Origin: Thiobacillus sp.
Lineage (GTDB): Bacteria > Pseudomonadota > Gammaproteobacteria > Burkholderiales > Thiobacillaceae
Length of the DNA stretch: 7,352 nt
Assembly: GCF_024708915.1 (NCBI RefSeq)
Contig: NZ_JANJXQ010000129.1
Coordinates: forward strand, 1 to 7,352
Reading direction: 5' to 3'
Every line of letters starts with the position of its first letter. Within the stretch, counting starts at the first letter, position 1. This document shows positions 1 through 6,199 of the stretch, piece by piece. The position numbers were made by a program, and so were the translations under genes. Below the pieces are notes generated by a model. That model was not told the origin of the DNA, searched no databases, and was given only the letters and a program-made list of their open reading frames with translations.

Positions 1-371
1 GCGTGCAGGGTGTGGCCGGAAGGAAAGCTGAAACGGTCGAGCGGCGCGCTCAGGCAGCAGATCGACGGGCAGGCCTGATACGGCCGCGGGCGTTCGGTGG
101 CGCCTTTCAGCCATTTGTAGAGCAGCGTGCCGGCGAGGCCGGCAACGATCATGTGCAGCACGGCCGGCAGCGCGTCCCCGCCATGCCGGACGAGCAGCGC
201 CAGCATCAGCCCGTACCAGAACACGCCGTCGCCGAGGCGGCTGGCGAGCCGCATGAGGCCGACTTCCCAGTCCGGCAGGCGCACGCCGTTGAGGCGTTCC
301 AGCCACGCATGTTCGCGGGCAGCCAGCCGATTCAGGCCATGATGGGCAACCAGACTCAGACGGCGCTGCAT
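1..371 (-). CDS. PAP2-family membrane phosphatase (partial, C-terminus beyond the left edge)
   Basis: I translated this from the reverse complement; 123 complete residues are visible before the left edge. Two of the three type-2 phosphatidic acid phosphatase motifs are present: K-x6-RP at residues 89-97 (KGATERPRP) and PSGH at 117-120. The third, with the catalytic histidine, should lie beyond the window. Hydrophobic stretches at about 50-62 and 69-85 look like membrane helices. The family removes phosphate from lipid phosphates such as phosphatidate or undecaprenyl diphosphate at the membrane. The substrate here is unknown. The ATG at 371 is chosen because an AGGAG ribosome site lies 6 bases upstream. 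It follows the glycosyltransferase by 42 bases on the same strand, so co-transcription is likely. The family call is firm; the exact role is not. Confidence 0.9.
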   Translation of the reverse strand, partial: MQRRLSLVAHHGLNRLAAREHAWLERLNGVRLPDWEVGLMRLASRLGDGVFWYGLMLALLVRHGGDALPAVLHMIVAGLAGTLLYKWLKGATERPRPYQACPSICCLSAPLDRFSFPSGHTLH

Positions 372-377
372 GGCGGG

Positions 378-382
378 CTCCT
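378..382 (-). promoter_or_regulatory. Ribosome binding site of the PAP2 gene
   Basis: AGGAG on the minus strand, 6 bases from the ATG at 371. It fixes the start of the PAP2 gene. It lies 3 bases beyond the hairpin at 386-416, so that hairpin could affect its accessibility. Confidence 0.7.
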
Positions 383-385
383 GAC

Positions 386-416
386 TAGGGCGTGAAATTA
401 GCGTTAACACGCCCTA
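386..416 (-). promoter_or_regulatory. Perfect 9-bp inverted repeat between the glycosyltransferase and PAP2 genes
   Basis: On the plus strand tagggcgtg (386-394) and cacgcccta (408-416) are exact reverse complements around a 13-base AT-rich loop. One arm contains the TAG stop codon of the glycosyltransferase, and the other ends 3 bases before the PAP2 ribosome site. No T-run follows, so it is not a standard intrinsic terminator. It could be an RNA hairpin tuning PAP2 translation, an mRNA stability element, or a protein-binding operator. The symmetry is seen directly; the function is inference. Confidence 0.4.
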
Positions 417-1658
417 AGGGGTGGGGGCGGCGGATGGCCAGCCCGGCGGGGTGTCGGCTGCGGGCTGGGGCTGGGCGAGGCGCAGCAGCACCCGCTCGAA
501 GCCGTCGACGATGGCGTCCCACGACAATTGCGCGGCGCGCGCGGCGGCCGCCGCACCCAGGCGGCGCTGCAGCGCAGCGGCCGGGGTCAGCGACACGGCC
601 TGGGCAACGAATGCGTCCGCGTCTTCGGGCGGCGCCTTGAGGCCGTTTTCGCCGTGGCGGATGACTTCCTCGGCGGCGGCGCAGTCGTAGGCCACCACCG
701 CAAGGCCGGATGCCATCGCCTCGATCGTCACGTTGCCCCAGGTCTCGGTCAGGCTGGGAAACAGGAACACATCGCCCGATGCGTAATGCGCGGCCAGTGC
801 CTCGCCGATCCGGGTGCCGCAAAAAATGGCGTCGGGGCGTTTGGCCTGCCAGAGCGCCCGCTCCGGACCGTCGCCCACCAGCACCAGACGCACTGCGGGA
901 TGCGCCTGGCGCATGCCGTCGAAGGCGCGGAACAGCAGCGGCAGATTCTTTTCGGCAGCCAGGCGCCCCACGTAAAGCACCGCGGTTTCGTCGTCCGCCA
1001 GGCCCCAGTGCGCGCGCAAGACCGGGTCGCGGCGGCCGGGGTGAAACAGTCTGGTGTCCACCCCGCGCCCGATGACCTCGATGTTTTCATAGCCCGACGC
1101 CATCAGTTCGCGGCGGATGGCCTCGGTCGGCACCAGGGTGACGGCGGCCTTGTTATGGAATTTGCGCAGGTAGGCGACGATGGCAGGGCGCAGCAGCCCG
1201 AAGCCGTAGTGGCGGCTGTAGCTGTGGAAGTTGGTGTGGAAGTCGCTTGAGACCGGCAGCCGCAATTTGCTGGCGGCGGCCAGCGCCGACCAGCCGAGCG
1301 GGCCTTCGGTGGCGATCTGCACCACATCCGGCCGCTGTTTCGTCCATAACCGGGTCAGCGCGGCCTTGGCGGGCAGCCCCATTTTCAGGCCTTCGTAACG
1401 CGGCAGCGCGATGCCGCGCTGCAAATGTTCGGTGAGCGTGGCACTGGGGTGCGGCTGTTCGCTGGCGTGCTGGCGGGGCCGGATCAGCTGGATCTGGTGG
1501 TTGCGCACCTGCAGGCCGTCGACCAGCCGGCCCAGCGTCATCGCCACGCCGTTGACTTCGGGCGGGTAGGTTTCGGTCACCACCGCAATGCGCAGCTGCG
1601 GGCGCAGCGACGGCAGTGTCTGGCAGGTGAATTCGGCTGCATCCATGGCGCGCAGCAT
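414..1658 (-). CDS. GT4-type glycosyltransferase, MgtA/SqdX-like (GT-B fold)
   Basis: A 414-residue retaining glycosyltransferase with two Rossmann domains. The N-terminal acceptor domain opens with RIAVVTETYPPEVNGVA (residues 23-39), the usual start of this family, and contains FHTNFHSYSRHYG (about 140-152). GRGVDTRLF (197-205) leads into the nucleotide-sugar domain, which has YVGRLAAEKNL (229-239), LVGDGPE and the E-x7-E pair E305/E313 in ETWGNVTIEAMASG. Relatives include MgtA and SqdX, which transfer sugars to diacylglycerol-type lipids, and polysaccharide-building enzymes; donor and acceptor cannot be read from sequence. The reading frame is open up to 1811, but that would overlap the fimV-like gene and place non-family sequence first. 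ATG at 1658 and ATG at 1646 are both possible, and neither has a good ribosome site. The gene starts 58 bases after the FimV-like stop and is followed by a PAP2 phosphatase. Confidence 0.9.
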   Translation of the reverse strand: MLRAMDAAEFTCQTLPSLRPQLRIAVVTETYPPEVNGVAMTLGRLVDGLQVRNHQIQLIRPRQHASEQPHPSATLTEHLQRGIALPRYEGLKMGLPAKAALTRLWTKQRPDVVQIATEGPLGWSALAAASKLRLPVSSDFHTNFHSYSRHYGFGLLRPAIVAYLRKFHNKAAVTLVPTEAIRRELMASGYENIEVIGRGVDTRLFHPGRRDPVLRAHWGLADDETAVLYVGRLAAEKNLPLLFRAFDGMRQAHPAVRLVLVGDGPERALWQAKRPDAIFCGTRIGEALAAHYASGDVFLFPSLTETWGNVTIEAMASGLAVVAYDCAAAEEVIRHGENGLKAPPEDADAFVAQAVSLTPAAALQRRLGAAAAARAAQLSWDAIVDGFERVLLRLAQPQPAADTPPGWPSAAPTP

Positions 1659-1716
1659 GCGCCCGGCGTGCGACAGGCAGATGAAGCGGGGGTGACGGTT
1701 TGGTGAAGCGCGCGGC

Positions 1717-3234
1717 TCAGGCGGCGAGGGCCAGCCGCTGCTGGGAAATCTCGCGCAGCAACAGGATGTCGCGGTAGGCGCCGGGTTCGAAGCCGACCCG
1801 CGTGCCGCCACGATTGTCGTAGATCAGGTCGTGGAAAAATGCGCCTATATCCGGCGTGCTCCATACCTTCACCATCTGCTCCAGCAGATGCGGGTAGGCT
1901 TCCAGGCCCTGGCCCTGTTCGTTGTCCTGGGAAACCGGATGCCCCGTCAGGTTGATGTTGAAATAACGGCGGCATTCGGCGCTGGCGGCGGTATAGCCTG
2001 CGGTGTCGCCGTCACGGTGCAGCAGGTCGAGCAGCAGCAGCCACGGCACCGGGGATTCGCCCGGCGCCGCGCGCAGGTGTTCCTGCAACAGATGAATCGC
2101 GAGCTCGCCATGGCCGTGCGCCATGAATACCTCGGCCTGGTCGAGGATGTCTTCCTTGACCTCGGTTCCCTCGGCAAGCGGGGGCGGCGCGATTTCCTGC
2201 ATCCGTTGGGGCGCGGGCTCCGGCCTGGCCGCGGGCGTCAGCGTCATCTCGGACAGCGTTTTCGGCGCGCCCGTGTCCGGGCGCATCCAGGTGGCGTCGT
2301 CGGCAGGCGCGTCCTGACGGCGGGGACGGCGGAGCCGCCAGGCGGCCAGCGCGCCGCCGCTGCCGAGCAGCCCGATCGCGAGCAGATACAGCGGCCATTG
2401 CGCGGGGTATTCGGGAGGCGGCGGCGCGGCCGTGGCGGGGGCAGCGGCGCGGCGGGCCTCGAGTTCGGCATGGCGCTGCTGCAGCGCGGCCAGCTGCGCT
2501 TCCAGGTGCGCAAGTTTGCGGGTCAGCGCCGTGTTTTCGTCCGACAGTTCGGCGGCGTCCAGTTTTGCGGAATGGGCGTGCGCCTGATCCGGCGCCCCGG
2601 CGCCGGCCTGCCGCGGCGCGGCGGTGTCCGTCGCGCGGGGAACCTCGCGCTTTCCCGACAGCACCAGACGCGGCGCGGCGGCCGCCGCTGCCGCCTGCGT
2701 GTGCGGCGGCGCAGGCTGGCGCGCGGCGTCGGCAGGCGGCCGTGCGGCGACAGCGGGGGCGCGCTGAACCCGGCGTTGCGCGCGCGCGGGGCGTGGCGCC
2801 GGGGCCGCGGCAGGCGGCGCTGCGACGGCCGCGGCCGTCATGGCCGCCGCATCGTGGCCGAGGGGGGAGGCGACCGCCGCGGGCGGGTCGAGCAAAACGA
2901 CATAATCGCGCTGCAAACGGGCTTCGCAGTCGGAAACCAGAACAAACTGCGCAATGGGATCGTTGATTGCCTGGCGGGTGCGTATGTGCAGCACGGCCTG
3001 CCCGCCGGACTGCTCGATGCTCAGTTGCGCGCGCGGCGGCGGTGCGATGCCGCCCACGCTGGCGTCGAGGCTGAAGCAGTCTGCGGCTGCGGCCGCCGGG
3101 ACGTCGAGGAGGGGAACGGTGGCGTGCAGGGGCTGCCCGAGGAATGAGCGTACGCTGATTTCGCCCAGCCCGATGGCCGCAGCGGAACCGGCATGGCACA
3201 GGCCCAGCAGGAGGCAGGCAGATTTGAGTTTCAC
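1717..3234 (-). CDS. FimV/HubP-like polar landmark / type IV pilus assembly protein
   Basis: A 505-residue inner-membrane protein. Residues 1-20 form a signal peptide (two early lysines, hydrophobic core, AGSAAA end). The next segment, about 20-116, matches the FimV N-terminal domain: IGLGEISVRSFLGQPLHATV, later DYVVLLDPP. An Ala/Pro/Arg-rich linker follows (about 117-220), then a coiled coil (about 224-263), one membrane helix (about 280-301, YLLAIGLLGSGGALAAW) and a cytoplasmic C-terminal region (361-505) starting EDILDQAEVFMAHGHGELAI, which resembles a FimV TPR-like unit. Family members act in polar organisation, twitching motility and pilus assembly. I see no LysM motif, and the protein is short beside Pseudomonas FimV. 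GTG at 3234 is chosen because it starts exactly at the signal peptide; the frame stays open to 3411, but that extension runs through a palindromic repeat. No strong ribosome site is visible. I give no symbol because the usual fimV neighbours (asd, truA) are absent. Confidence 0.85.
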   Translation of the reverse strand: MKLKSACLLLGLCHAGSAAAIGLGEISVRSFLGQPLHATVPLLDVPAAAAADCFSLDASVGGIAPPPRAQLSIEQSGGQAVLHIRTRQAINDPIAQFVLVSDCEARLQRDYVVLLDPPAAVASPLGHDAAAMTAAAVAAPPAAAPAPRPARAQRRVQRAPAVAARPPADAARQPAPPHTQAAAAAAAPRLVLSGKREVPRATDTAAPRQAGAGAPDQAHAHSAKLDAAELSDENTALTRKLAHLEAQLAALQQRHAELEARRAAAPATAAPPPPEYPAQWPLYLLAIGLLGSGGALAAWRLRRPRRQDAPADDATWMRPDTGAPKTLSEMTLTPAARPEPAPQRMQEIAPPPLAEGTEVKEDILDQAEVFMAHGHGELAIHLLQEHLRAAPGESPVPWLLLLDLLHRDGDTAGYTAASAECRRYFNINLTGHPVSQDNEQGQGLEAYPHLLEQMVKVWSTPDIGAFFHDLIYDNRGGTRVGFEPGAYRDILLLREISQQRLALAA

Positions 3235-3251
3235 GCGACCGAAGAAAGAAA

Positions 3252-3279
3252 GTGTTCCCCCTATTCCGGACAAGAACAC
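3252..3279 (-). promoter_or_regulatory. Small inverted repeat upstream of the FimV-like gene
   Basis: The arms gtgttc (3252-3257) and gaacac (3274-3279) are exact reverse complements, 18 bases upstream of the GTG start. They enclose an internal tccgga palindrome and a G-run. They could form a leader hairpin or a dimeric operator. No convincing -35/-10 pair was found near it. Six-base arms can occur by chance, so this is weak. Confidence 0.25.
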
Positions 3280-3321
3280 GCCAACTTTAGGGCGGTTCAC
3301 GAAATAGGCGCGATCCCCGGT

Positions 3322-3424
3322 TCTGGAATCAGCCCGGATTGTCCAATAGCCCCCCCGCAGGCGGGGGAGGGAGAAAACCAGTCTATGCGCCAAGCATGAT
3401 GCCCAATGCACAATCTGGAATCAG
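3322..3424. repeat. 11-bp direct repeat enclosing a possible miniature inverted-repeat element
   Basis: The sequence tctggaatcag occurs at 3322-3332 and again at 3414-3424, the second copy including the dgkA stop codon. Just inside lie imperfect inverted ends: 3337-3351 (gattgtccaatagcc) against the reverse complement of 3401-3415 (gattgtgcattgggc), 11 of 15 positions alike. A GC palindrome sits between them. The layout resembles a non-autonomous miniature element with a target duplication, but the direct repeat and the inverted ends do not abut cleanly: there are 4 spare bases on the left and a 2-base overlap on the right. No coding capacity is present. Confidence 0.35.
3352..3367. repeat. 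GC-rich palindromic hairpin (REP-like) downstream of dgkA
   Basis: The arms cccccgc (3352-3358) and gcggggg (3361-3367) are perfect complements around a 2-base loop. The flanking text ggcgggggagggagaaaac is typical of REP-like elements in GC-rich proteobacteria; translated on the minus strand it gives the FSLPRLRGG peptide often seen when such repeats are read as ORFs. It lies 53 bases beyond the dgkA stop and could stabilise the 3' end of the transcript or help termination. No T-run follows on either strand, so it is not a standard intrinsic terminator. Confidence 0.5.
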
Positions 3425-3798
3425 TTCAGGAGCACCAGCGTCCACACGGCCGCGACGTTGACGAGTGCGATCATCACCGCCGCGCTGCCCATGTCCTTGG
3501 CGCGCTTGATGAGCAGGTGGTGTTCCAGGGAAATGCGGTCGACCGCCGCCTCGATCGCCGAATTCAGCAATTCGACGATCAGCACCAGCAGAACCGCACC
3601 GATCATCAGCGCACGCTCGATGCCGGTTTCCCCCAGATACAGCGCGAGCGGAATCAGCAGCAAGGCCAGTAAGGCTTCCTGACGAAACGCGTCCTCGTGC
3701 CTGAAGGCTGCGGCGAGTCCTGCCCACGAGTAGCCTGCGGCGTTCAACACGCGCTGCAGGCCGGTCTTGCCCTTGAACGGGCTGACCGGCTCGCTCAT
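3421..3798 (-). CDS. dgkA: Diacylglycerol kinase (prokaryotic DgkA type)
   Basis: A 125-residue integral membrane kinase that phosphorylates diacylglycerol to phosphatidate with ATP in the inner membrane, recycling diacylglycerol formed during transfer of phosphoglycerol groups to periplasmic glycans. Family hallmarks are clear: [22 protein letters not shown] (residues 20-41), the active-site stretch [14 protein letters not shown] (75-88, with E76, N79 and E83) and [11 protein letters not shown] (98-108). Three membrane helices are evident at about 42-58, 62-82 and 104-124. The length matches the family. The ATG at 3798 overlaps the gcvPB TGA in an ATGA junction, which indicates translational coupling and sets the start. 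The frame stays open much further upstream, but that part only shadows gcvPB. DgkA has no known link to glycine cleavage, so the pairing probably reflects operon packing. Confidence 0.96.
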   Translation of the reverse strand: MSEPVSPFKGKTGLQRVLNAAGYSWAGLAAAFRHEDAFRQEALLALLLIPLALYLGETGIERALMIGAVLLVLIVELLNSAIEAAVDRISLEHHLLIKRAKDMGSAAVMIALVNVAAVWTLVLLN

Positions 3799-5243
3799 GC
3801 CGGCTTGTAGGCCAGATCGAGTTCGCGCGCGGCCTTGACGTCGTCCAGGCGCCGCACCGGCAGGCTGTAGGGCGCGCCCTTCACCAGCTCGGCGGTGGTT
3901 TCGGCCTCGTGCTTGATCGCTTTCATGGCTTCGACGAAGCCGTCCAGCGTTTCGCGGCTTTCGGTTTCGGTCGGCTCGATCAGCAGGCATTCCGGCACCA
4001 GCAGCGGGAAGTAGGTGGTCGGCGCGTGGTAGCCGTAGTCGAGCAGGCGCTTGGCGAAATCCATCGCGGTGACGCCGGTGGCGTCCTTCAGCTTCTTCAG
4101 CGTGACGATGAATTCGTGGCTGGCGCGGCGCTCGGGATAGGCAAGCTCGAACCCGGCTTCGCGCAGTTTCGCCATCAGGTAATTGGCGTTGAGGGTGGCG
4201 TATTCGGCGACGCGCTGCATGCCCGCGCCGCCCAGCAGGCGCGCGTAGACATAGGCGCGCATCAGCACGCCGGCGTTGCCCATGTTGGCGCTCATGCGGC
4301 CGATCGACTGCGGCAGGTCGGCCTCGGTCGCCAGCCGGTAGAAGCCGTTCTCGTTCAGCACCAGCGGAATCGGCATGAAGGGCAGCAGGCGCTGCGCCAC
4401 CCCCACCGGACCCGCGCCCGGCCCGCCGCCGCCGTGCGGGGTGGAGAAGGTCTTGTGCAGATTCATGTGGATGACGTCGAAACCCATGTCGCCCGGGCGC
4501 ACCTTGCCGAGGATGGCGTTGAGGTTGGCGCCGTCGTAATAGAGCAGGCCGCCGGCGTCGTGGACGATTTTCTGGATCTCGGCGATGGTCTTCTCGAACA
4601 CGCCGAGGGTCGACGGGTTGGTCAGCATCAGCCCGGCGGTGTGCGGTCCGACCGCGGCACGCAAGGCGGCGAGGTCGACGCTGCCGGTGGCATCGGTGGG
4701 GATTTCCTTGACCGTGTAGCCGCACATGGTGGCGGTGGCCGGGTTGGTGCCGTGCGCCGCGTCGGGCACGATGATCTCGCGCCGCGCCGTATCGCCGCGC
4801 GCGTCGTGGTAGGCACGGATCATCGCCACCCCGGCGAATTCGCCGTGCGCGCCCGCCATCGGCGCCATCGACACGCCGGCCATGCCGGTGACGTCCTTCA
4901 GCATCTCCTGCAGCTCGAACATGCTGGCGAGGAAGCCCTGGCCGGTCTCGTCCGGACTCGCCGGATGGCGCGCCAGGAATTGCGGCAGCATCGCCAGCGA
5001 GTTGCAGGCGCGCGGGTTGTACTTCATGGTGCACGAACCGAGTGGATAGAACTGCGTGTCGATCGAGAAATTTTTCTGCGAAAGCCGCGTGTAGTGGCGC
5101 ACCACGTCGAGTTCGGAGACTTCCGGCAGGCCCGGGGCGTCCTTGCGACGCAGGTTCGCGGGCAGGTCGTCGAGGCTGCCACCGGCGGCAGGCAACTGGG
5201 CGGCAGCGGTGCGGCCGCGCCGGGAATGGTCGAATATCAGCAT
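3795..5243 (-). CDS. gcvPB: Glycine dehydrogenase (decarboxylating) subunit 2, GcvPB
   Basis: A 482-residue PLP enzyme: the C-terminal, cofactor-bearing half of the two-chain P-protein of the glycine cleavage system. With GcvPA it decarboxylates glycine and passes the aminomethyl group to lipoyl-GcvH in the cytoplasm. K264 in [19 protein letters not shown] is the expected Schiff-base lysine, followed by the glycine-rich loop. Other family blocks are [13 protein letters not shown] (65-77), [12 protein letters not shown] (128-139), [11 protein letters not shown] (161-171) and [10 protein letters not shown] (235-244). Length is normal for the subunit. The ATG at 5243 has AAGG at 5252-5255, 8 bases upstream. 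An inverted tandem array lies directly in front, separating it from tpx, and dgkA overlaps its stop. The gene appears intact. Confidence 0.97.
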   Translation of the reverse strand: MLIFDHSRRGRTAAAQLPAAGGSLDDLPANLRRKDAPGLPEVSELDVVRHYTRLSQKNFSIDTQFYPLGSCTMKYNPRACNSLAMLPQFLARHPASPDETGQGFLASMFELQEMLKDVTGMAGVSMAPMAGAHGEFAGVAMIRAYHDARGDTARREIIVPDAAHGTNPATATMCGYTVKEIPTDATGSVDLAALRAAVGPHTAGLMLTNPSTLGVFEKTIAEIQKIVHDAGGLLYYDGANLNAILGKVRPGDMGFDVIHMNLHKTFSTPHGGGGPGAGPVGVAQRLLPFMPIPLVLNENGFYRLATEADLPQSIGRMSANMGNAGVLMRAYVYARLLGGAGMQRVAEYATLNANYLMAKLREAGFELAYPERRASHEFIVTLKKLKDATGVTAMDFAKRLLDYGYHAPTTYFPLLVPECLLIEPTETESRETLDGFVEAMKAIKHEAETTAELVKGAPYSLPVRRLDDVKAARELDLAYKPA

Positions 5244-5258
5244 GGTTAAAACCTTGTT

Positions 5259-5345
5259 ATCCGCGAAGGGACGCGAAGGGACGCGAAGTCAAACCCGAGA
5301 AGCGTTCTTTGATCTTCTTCGCGCTTCTTCGCGTCCTTCGCGGAT
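5259..5345. repeat. Inverted array of 10-bp CGCGAAG units between tpx and gcvPB
   Basis: The left arm (5259-5293) begins atccgcgaaggg and holds CGCGAAGGGA twice in tandem (5262-5271, 5272-5281) plus a partial unit (5282-5288). The right arm (5308-5345) is its near-perfect reverse complement and holds CTTCTTCGCG twice in tandem (5314-5323, 5324-5333), ending ccttcgcggat. The 14-base loop is 5294-5307. The arms align over about 35 bases with a few substitutions and a small gap. It nearly fills the tpx-gcvPB gap and ends only 3 bases from the gcvPB ribosome site. Transcribed, it would form a very stable hairpin. The seven T bases on the minus strand (5353-5347) come before the hairpin, not after it, so it is not a standard terminator for tpx. 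Similar CGCGAA-type intergenic arrays are known in proteobacteria; I cannot name the family. Confidence 0.8.
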
Positions 5346-5353
5346 GAAAAAAA

Positions 5354-5845
5354 TCACTTCAAAGCAGCCAGCGCAGCCTCGTAGTTCGGCTCCTGCTTGA
5401 TCTCGGGAACGAGTTCGGCGTGCAGCACCTTGTTGTTTTCATCCAGCACCACCACGGCGCGCGCGGTGATGCCGGCGAGCGGGCCGCTGGCGATGGCGAC
5501 GCCGTAGTTCTTCATGAATTCGGCGCCGCGCATGGTCGACAGCGTCACCACGTTGTTGGTGCCCTCGGCGCCGCAGAAGCGGCTCATCGCGAACGGCAGG
5601 TCGGCGGCGATGATCAGCACGACGGTGTTGCCGACCGCGGCGTCGTTGAATTTCCTGGTCGAGGTCGCGCACACCGGGGTGTCGAGACTGGGCACGATGT
5701 TGAGGATTTTCTTCTTGCCAGCGAAGTCGGCCAGCGAGACGTCGGCCAGATCCTTGTTGACCAGCTTGAAGTCGGGCGCAGTGTCGCCAACCTTGGGAAA
5801 ATTGCCTGCGACGTCGATGGGGGTGCCGCCTAGAGTCACTGCCAT
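5354..5845 (-). CDS. tpx: Thiol peroxidase (2-Cys peroxiredoxin, Tpx)
   Basis: A 163-residue thioredoxin-fold peroxidase that reduces hydrogen peroxide and alkyl or lipid hydroperoxides using thioredoxin. The peroxidatic cysteine is C59 in [15 protein letters not shown], with the conserved T56 of the PxxxT/SxxC-like loop. The resolving cysteine is C91 in SRFCGAEG, placed as in the atypical 2-Cys Tpx class. R129 is the likely conserved active-site arginine. The ATG at 5845 is preferred over an upstream ATG at 5869 because AAGGAG lies 7 bases before it and [14 protein letters not shown] is the usual N-terminus. The gene sits between DUF3144 and gcvPB on the same strand. A hairpin lies 31 bases upstream of its start, so it may be at least partly independently expressed. 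No OxyR-type site was recognised. Confidence 0.97.
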   Translation of the reverse strand: MAVTLGGTPIDVAGNFPKVGDTAPDFKLVNKDLADVSLADFAGKKKILNIVPSLDTPVCATSTRKFNDAAVGNTVVLIIAADLPFAMSRFCGAEGTNNVVTLSTMRGAEFMKNYGVAIASGPLAGITARAVVVLDENNKVLHAELVPEIKQEPNYEAALAALK

Positions 5846-5852
5846 GTTTGCT

Positions 5853-5858
5853 CTCCTT
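5853..5858 (-). promoter_or_regulatory. Ribosome binding site of tpx
   Basis: AAGGAG on the minus strand, 7 bases from the ATG at 5845. It rules out the upstream in-frame ATG at 5869, which would put this site inside the coding region. Confidence 0.8.
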
Positions 5859-5876
5859 GAATGAATCAATCAAATG

Positions 5877-5897
5877 CCGGGCGGATCATGCGCCCGG
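5877..5897 (-). terminator. Hairpin between the DUF3144 gene and tpx, possible weak terminator
   Basis: The arms ccgggcg (5877-5883) and cgcccgg (5891-5897) pair perfectly around a 7-base loop, and the stem can extend outward with a small bulge to atg/cat. On the minus strand the stem is followed by CATTTGATTGATT, which is T-rich but not a clean T-run. It lies 11 bases after the DUF3144 stop and 31 bases before tpx. It may partly terminate or attenuate gcv transcription, or mark an mRNA processing point. Confidence 0.4.
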
Positions 5898-5908
5898 TGC
5901 ATTGCGGG

Positions 5909-6196
5909 TCAATTAACGTCCCGCTGGTCGTAGCGCGCCATGTGCTCGTCCAGGTTCTCGCGCAGCATGGATTCGTACTGGCTCATGAAATACGCGATCG
6001 CGGTTTCCTTCTCCGCGATCAGCTGCGCCTTGCTCTCGGTCGCCGCGGCGATGACGAAGGCGTTGAAGCGCGCCGCGGCGAACAATGCGCTCGCGCTCAC
6101 CCGGCTCGGCTTTTCCTCGTCCAGGTGGGTGTTGGCCAGCTGGATGAACGAGTCGGCCATGTCCCAGAAGGGCTTGTCGCGTGTGACATCACTCAT
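5909..6196 (-). CDS. DUF3144 family protein of unknown function
   Basis: A 95-residue soluble, mostly helical protein with no signal peptide or membrane segment. The opening DKPFWDMADSFIQLANTH (residues 7-24) and the central VSASALFAAARFNAFVIAAA (33-52) fit the DUF3144 family as I recall it. The C-terminal part (about 53-95) is charged and helical. It has no cysteine and no recognisable catalytic motif. Its ATG at 6196 comes 3 bases after the gcvPA stop, and the GGAG ribosome site lies inside the end of gcvPA, so it is very probably translated together with gcvPA. Position suggests an accessory role around glycine cleavage or simple co-transcription; neither is shown. The gene is confident, the family fairly so, the function unknown. 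Confidence 0.85.
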   Translation of the reverse strand: MSDVTRDKPFWDMADSFIQLANTHLDEEKPSRVSASALFAAARFNAFVIAAATESKAQLIAEKETAIAYFMSQYESMLRENLDEHMARYDQRDVN

Positions 6197-6199
6197 GCT

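Noticed and set aside
3..395. Plus-strand open frame at the left edge
   Set aside because: It is antisense to the PAP2 gene, whose K-x6-RP and PSGH motifs and ribosome site are clear on the minus strand.
1659..1811. N-terminal extension of the glycosyltransferase up to the ATG at 1811
   Set aside because: The extension overlaps the end of the FimV-like gene and is low-complexity sequence unlike the family; ATGs at 1658 or 1646 lie close to the conserved RIAVVTETYPP start.
1831..3147. Long plus-strand open frame (438 codons) opposite the FimV-like gene
   Set aside because: Its translation is Arg/Gly-rich with no domain pattern, as expected from the antisense of a GC-rich gene; the minus strand encodes a recognisable FimV protein.
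3274..3290. Sigma-54 promoter (TTGGCGTGTTCTTG on the minus strand) ahead of the FimV-like gene
   Set aside because: The spacing between the GG and the expected GC element does not fit, and the GC dinucleotide is absent.
3421..5034. One 537-residue minus-strand protein ending in DgkA (a possible fusion)
   Set aside because: Only the last 125 residues are DgkA; the rest is an Arg-rich out-of-frame reading of gcvPB. The ATGA overlap at 3795-3798 explains the real start.
3909..5249. Long plus-strand open frame (446 codons) opposite gcvPB
   Set aside because: The His/Arg/Gly/Val-rich translation has no family features and mirrors gcvPB codon by codon; gcvPB is a certain gene.
5259..5345. CRISPR-like array
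   Set aside because: The units are 10 bp with no spacers and are arranged as an inverted pair, not as regularly spaced direct repeats; no cas genes are nearby.
5347..5353. Intrinsic terminator of tpx based on the seven-T run on the minus strand
   Set aside because: The T-run follows the stop codon directly with no stem before it; the large hairpin comes after the run, the wrong order for an intrinsic terminator.
5846..5869. Longer tpx starting at the ATG at 5869
   Set aside because: A strong AAGGAG site lies inside this stretch, correctly spaced for the ATG at 5845, and the family N-terminus begins there.
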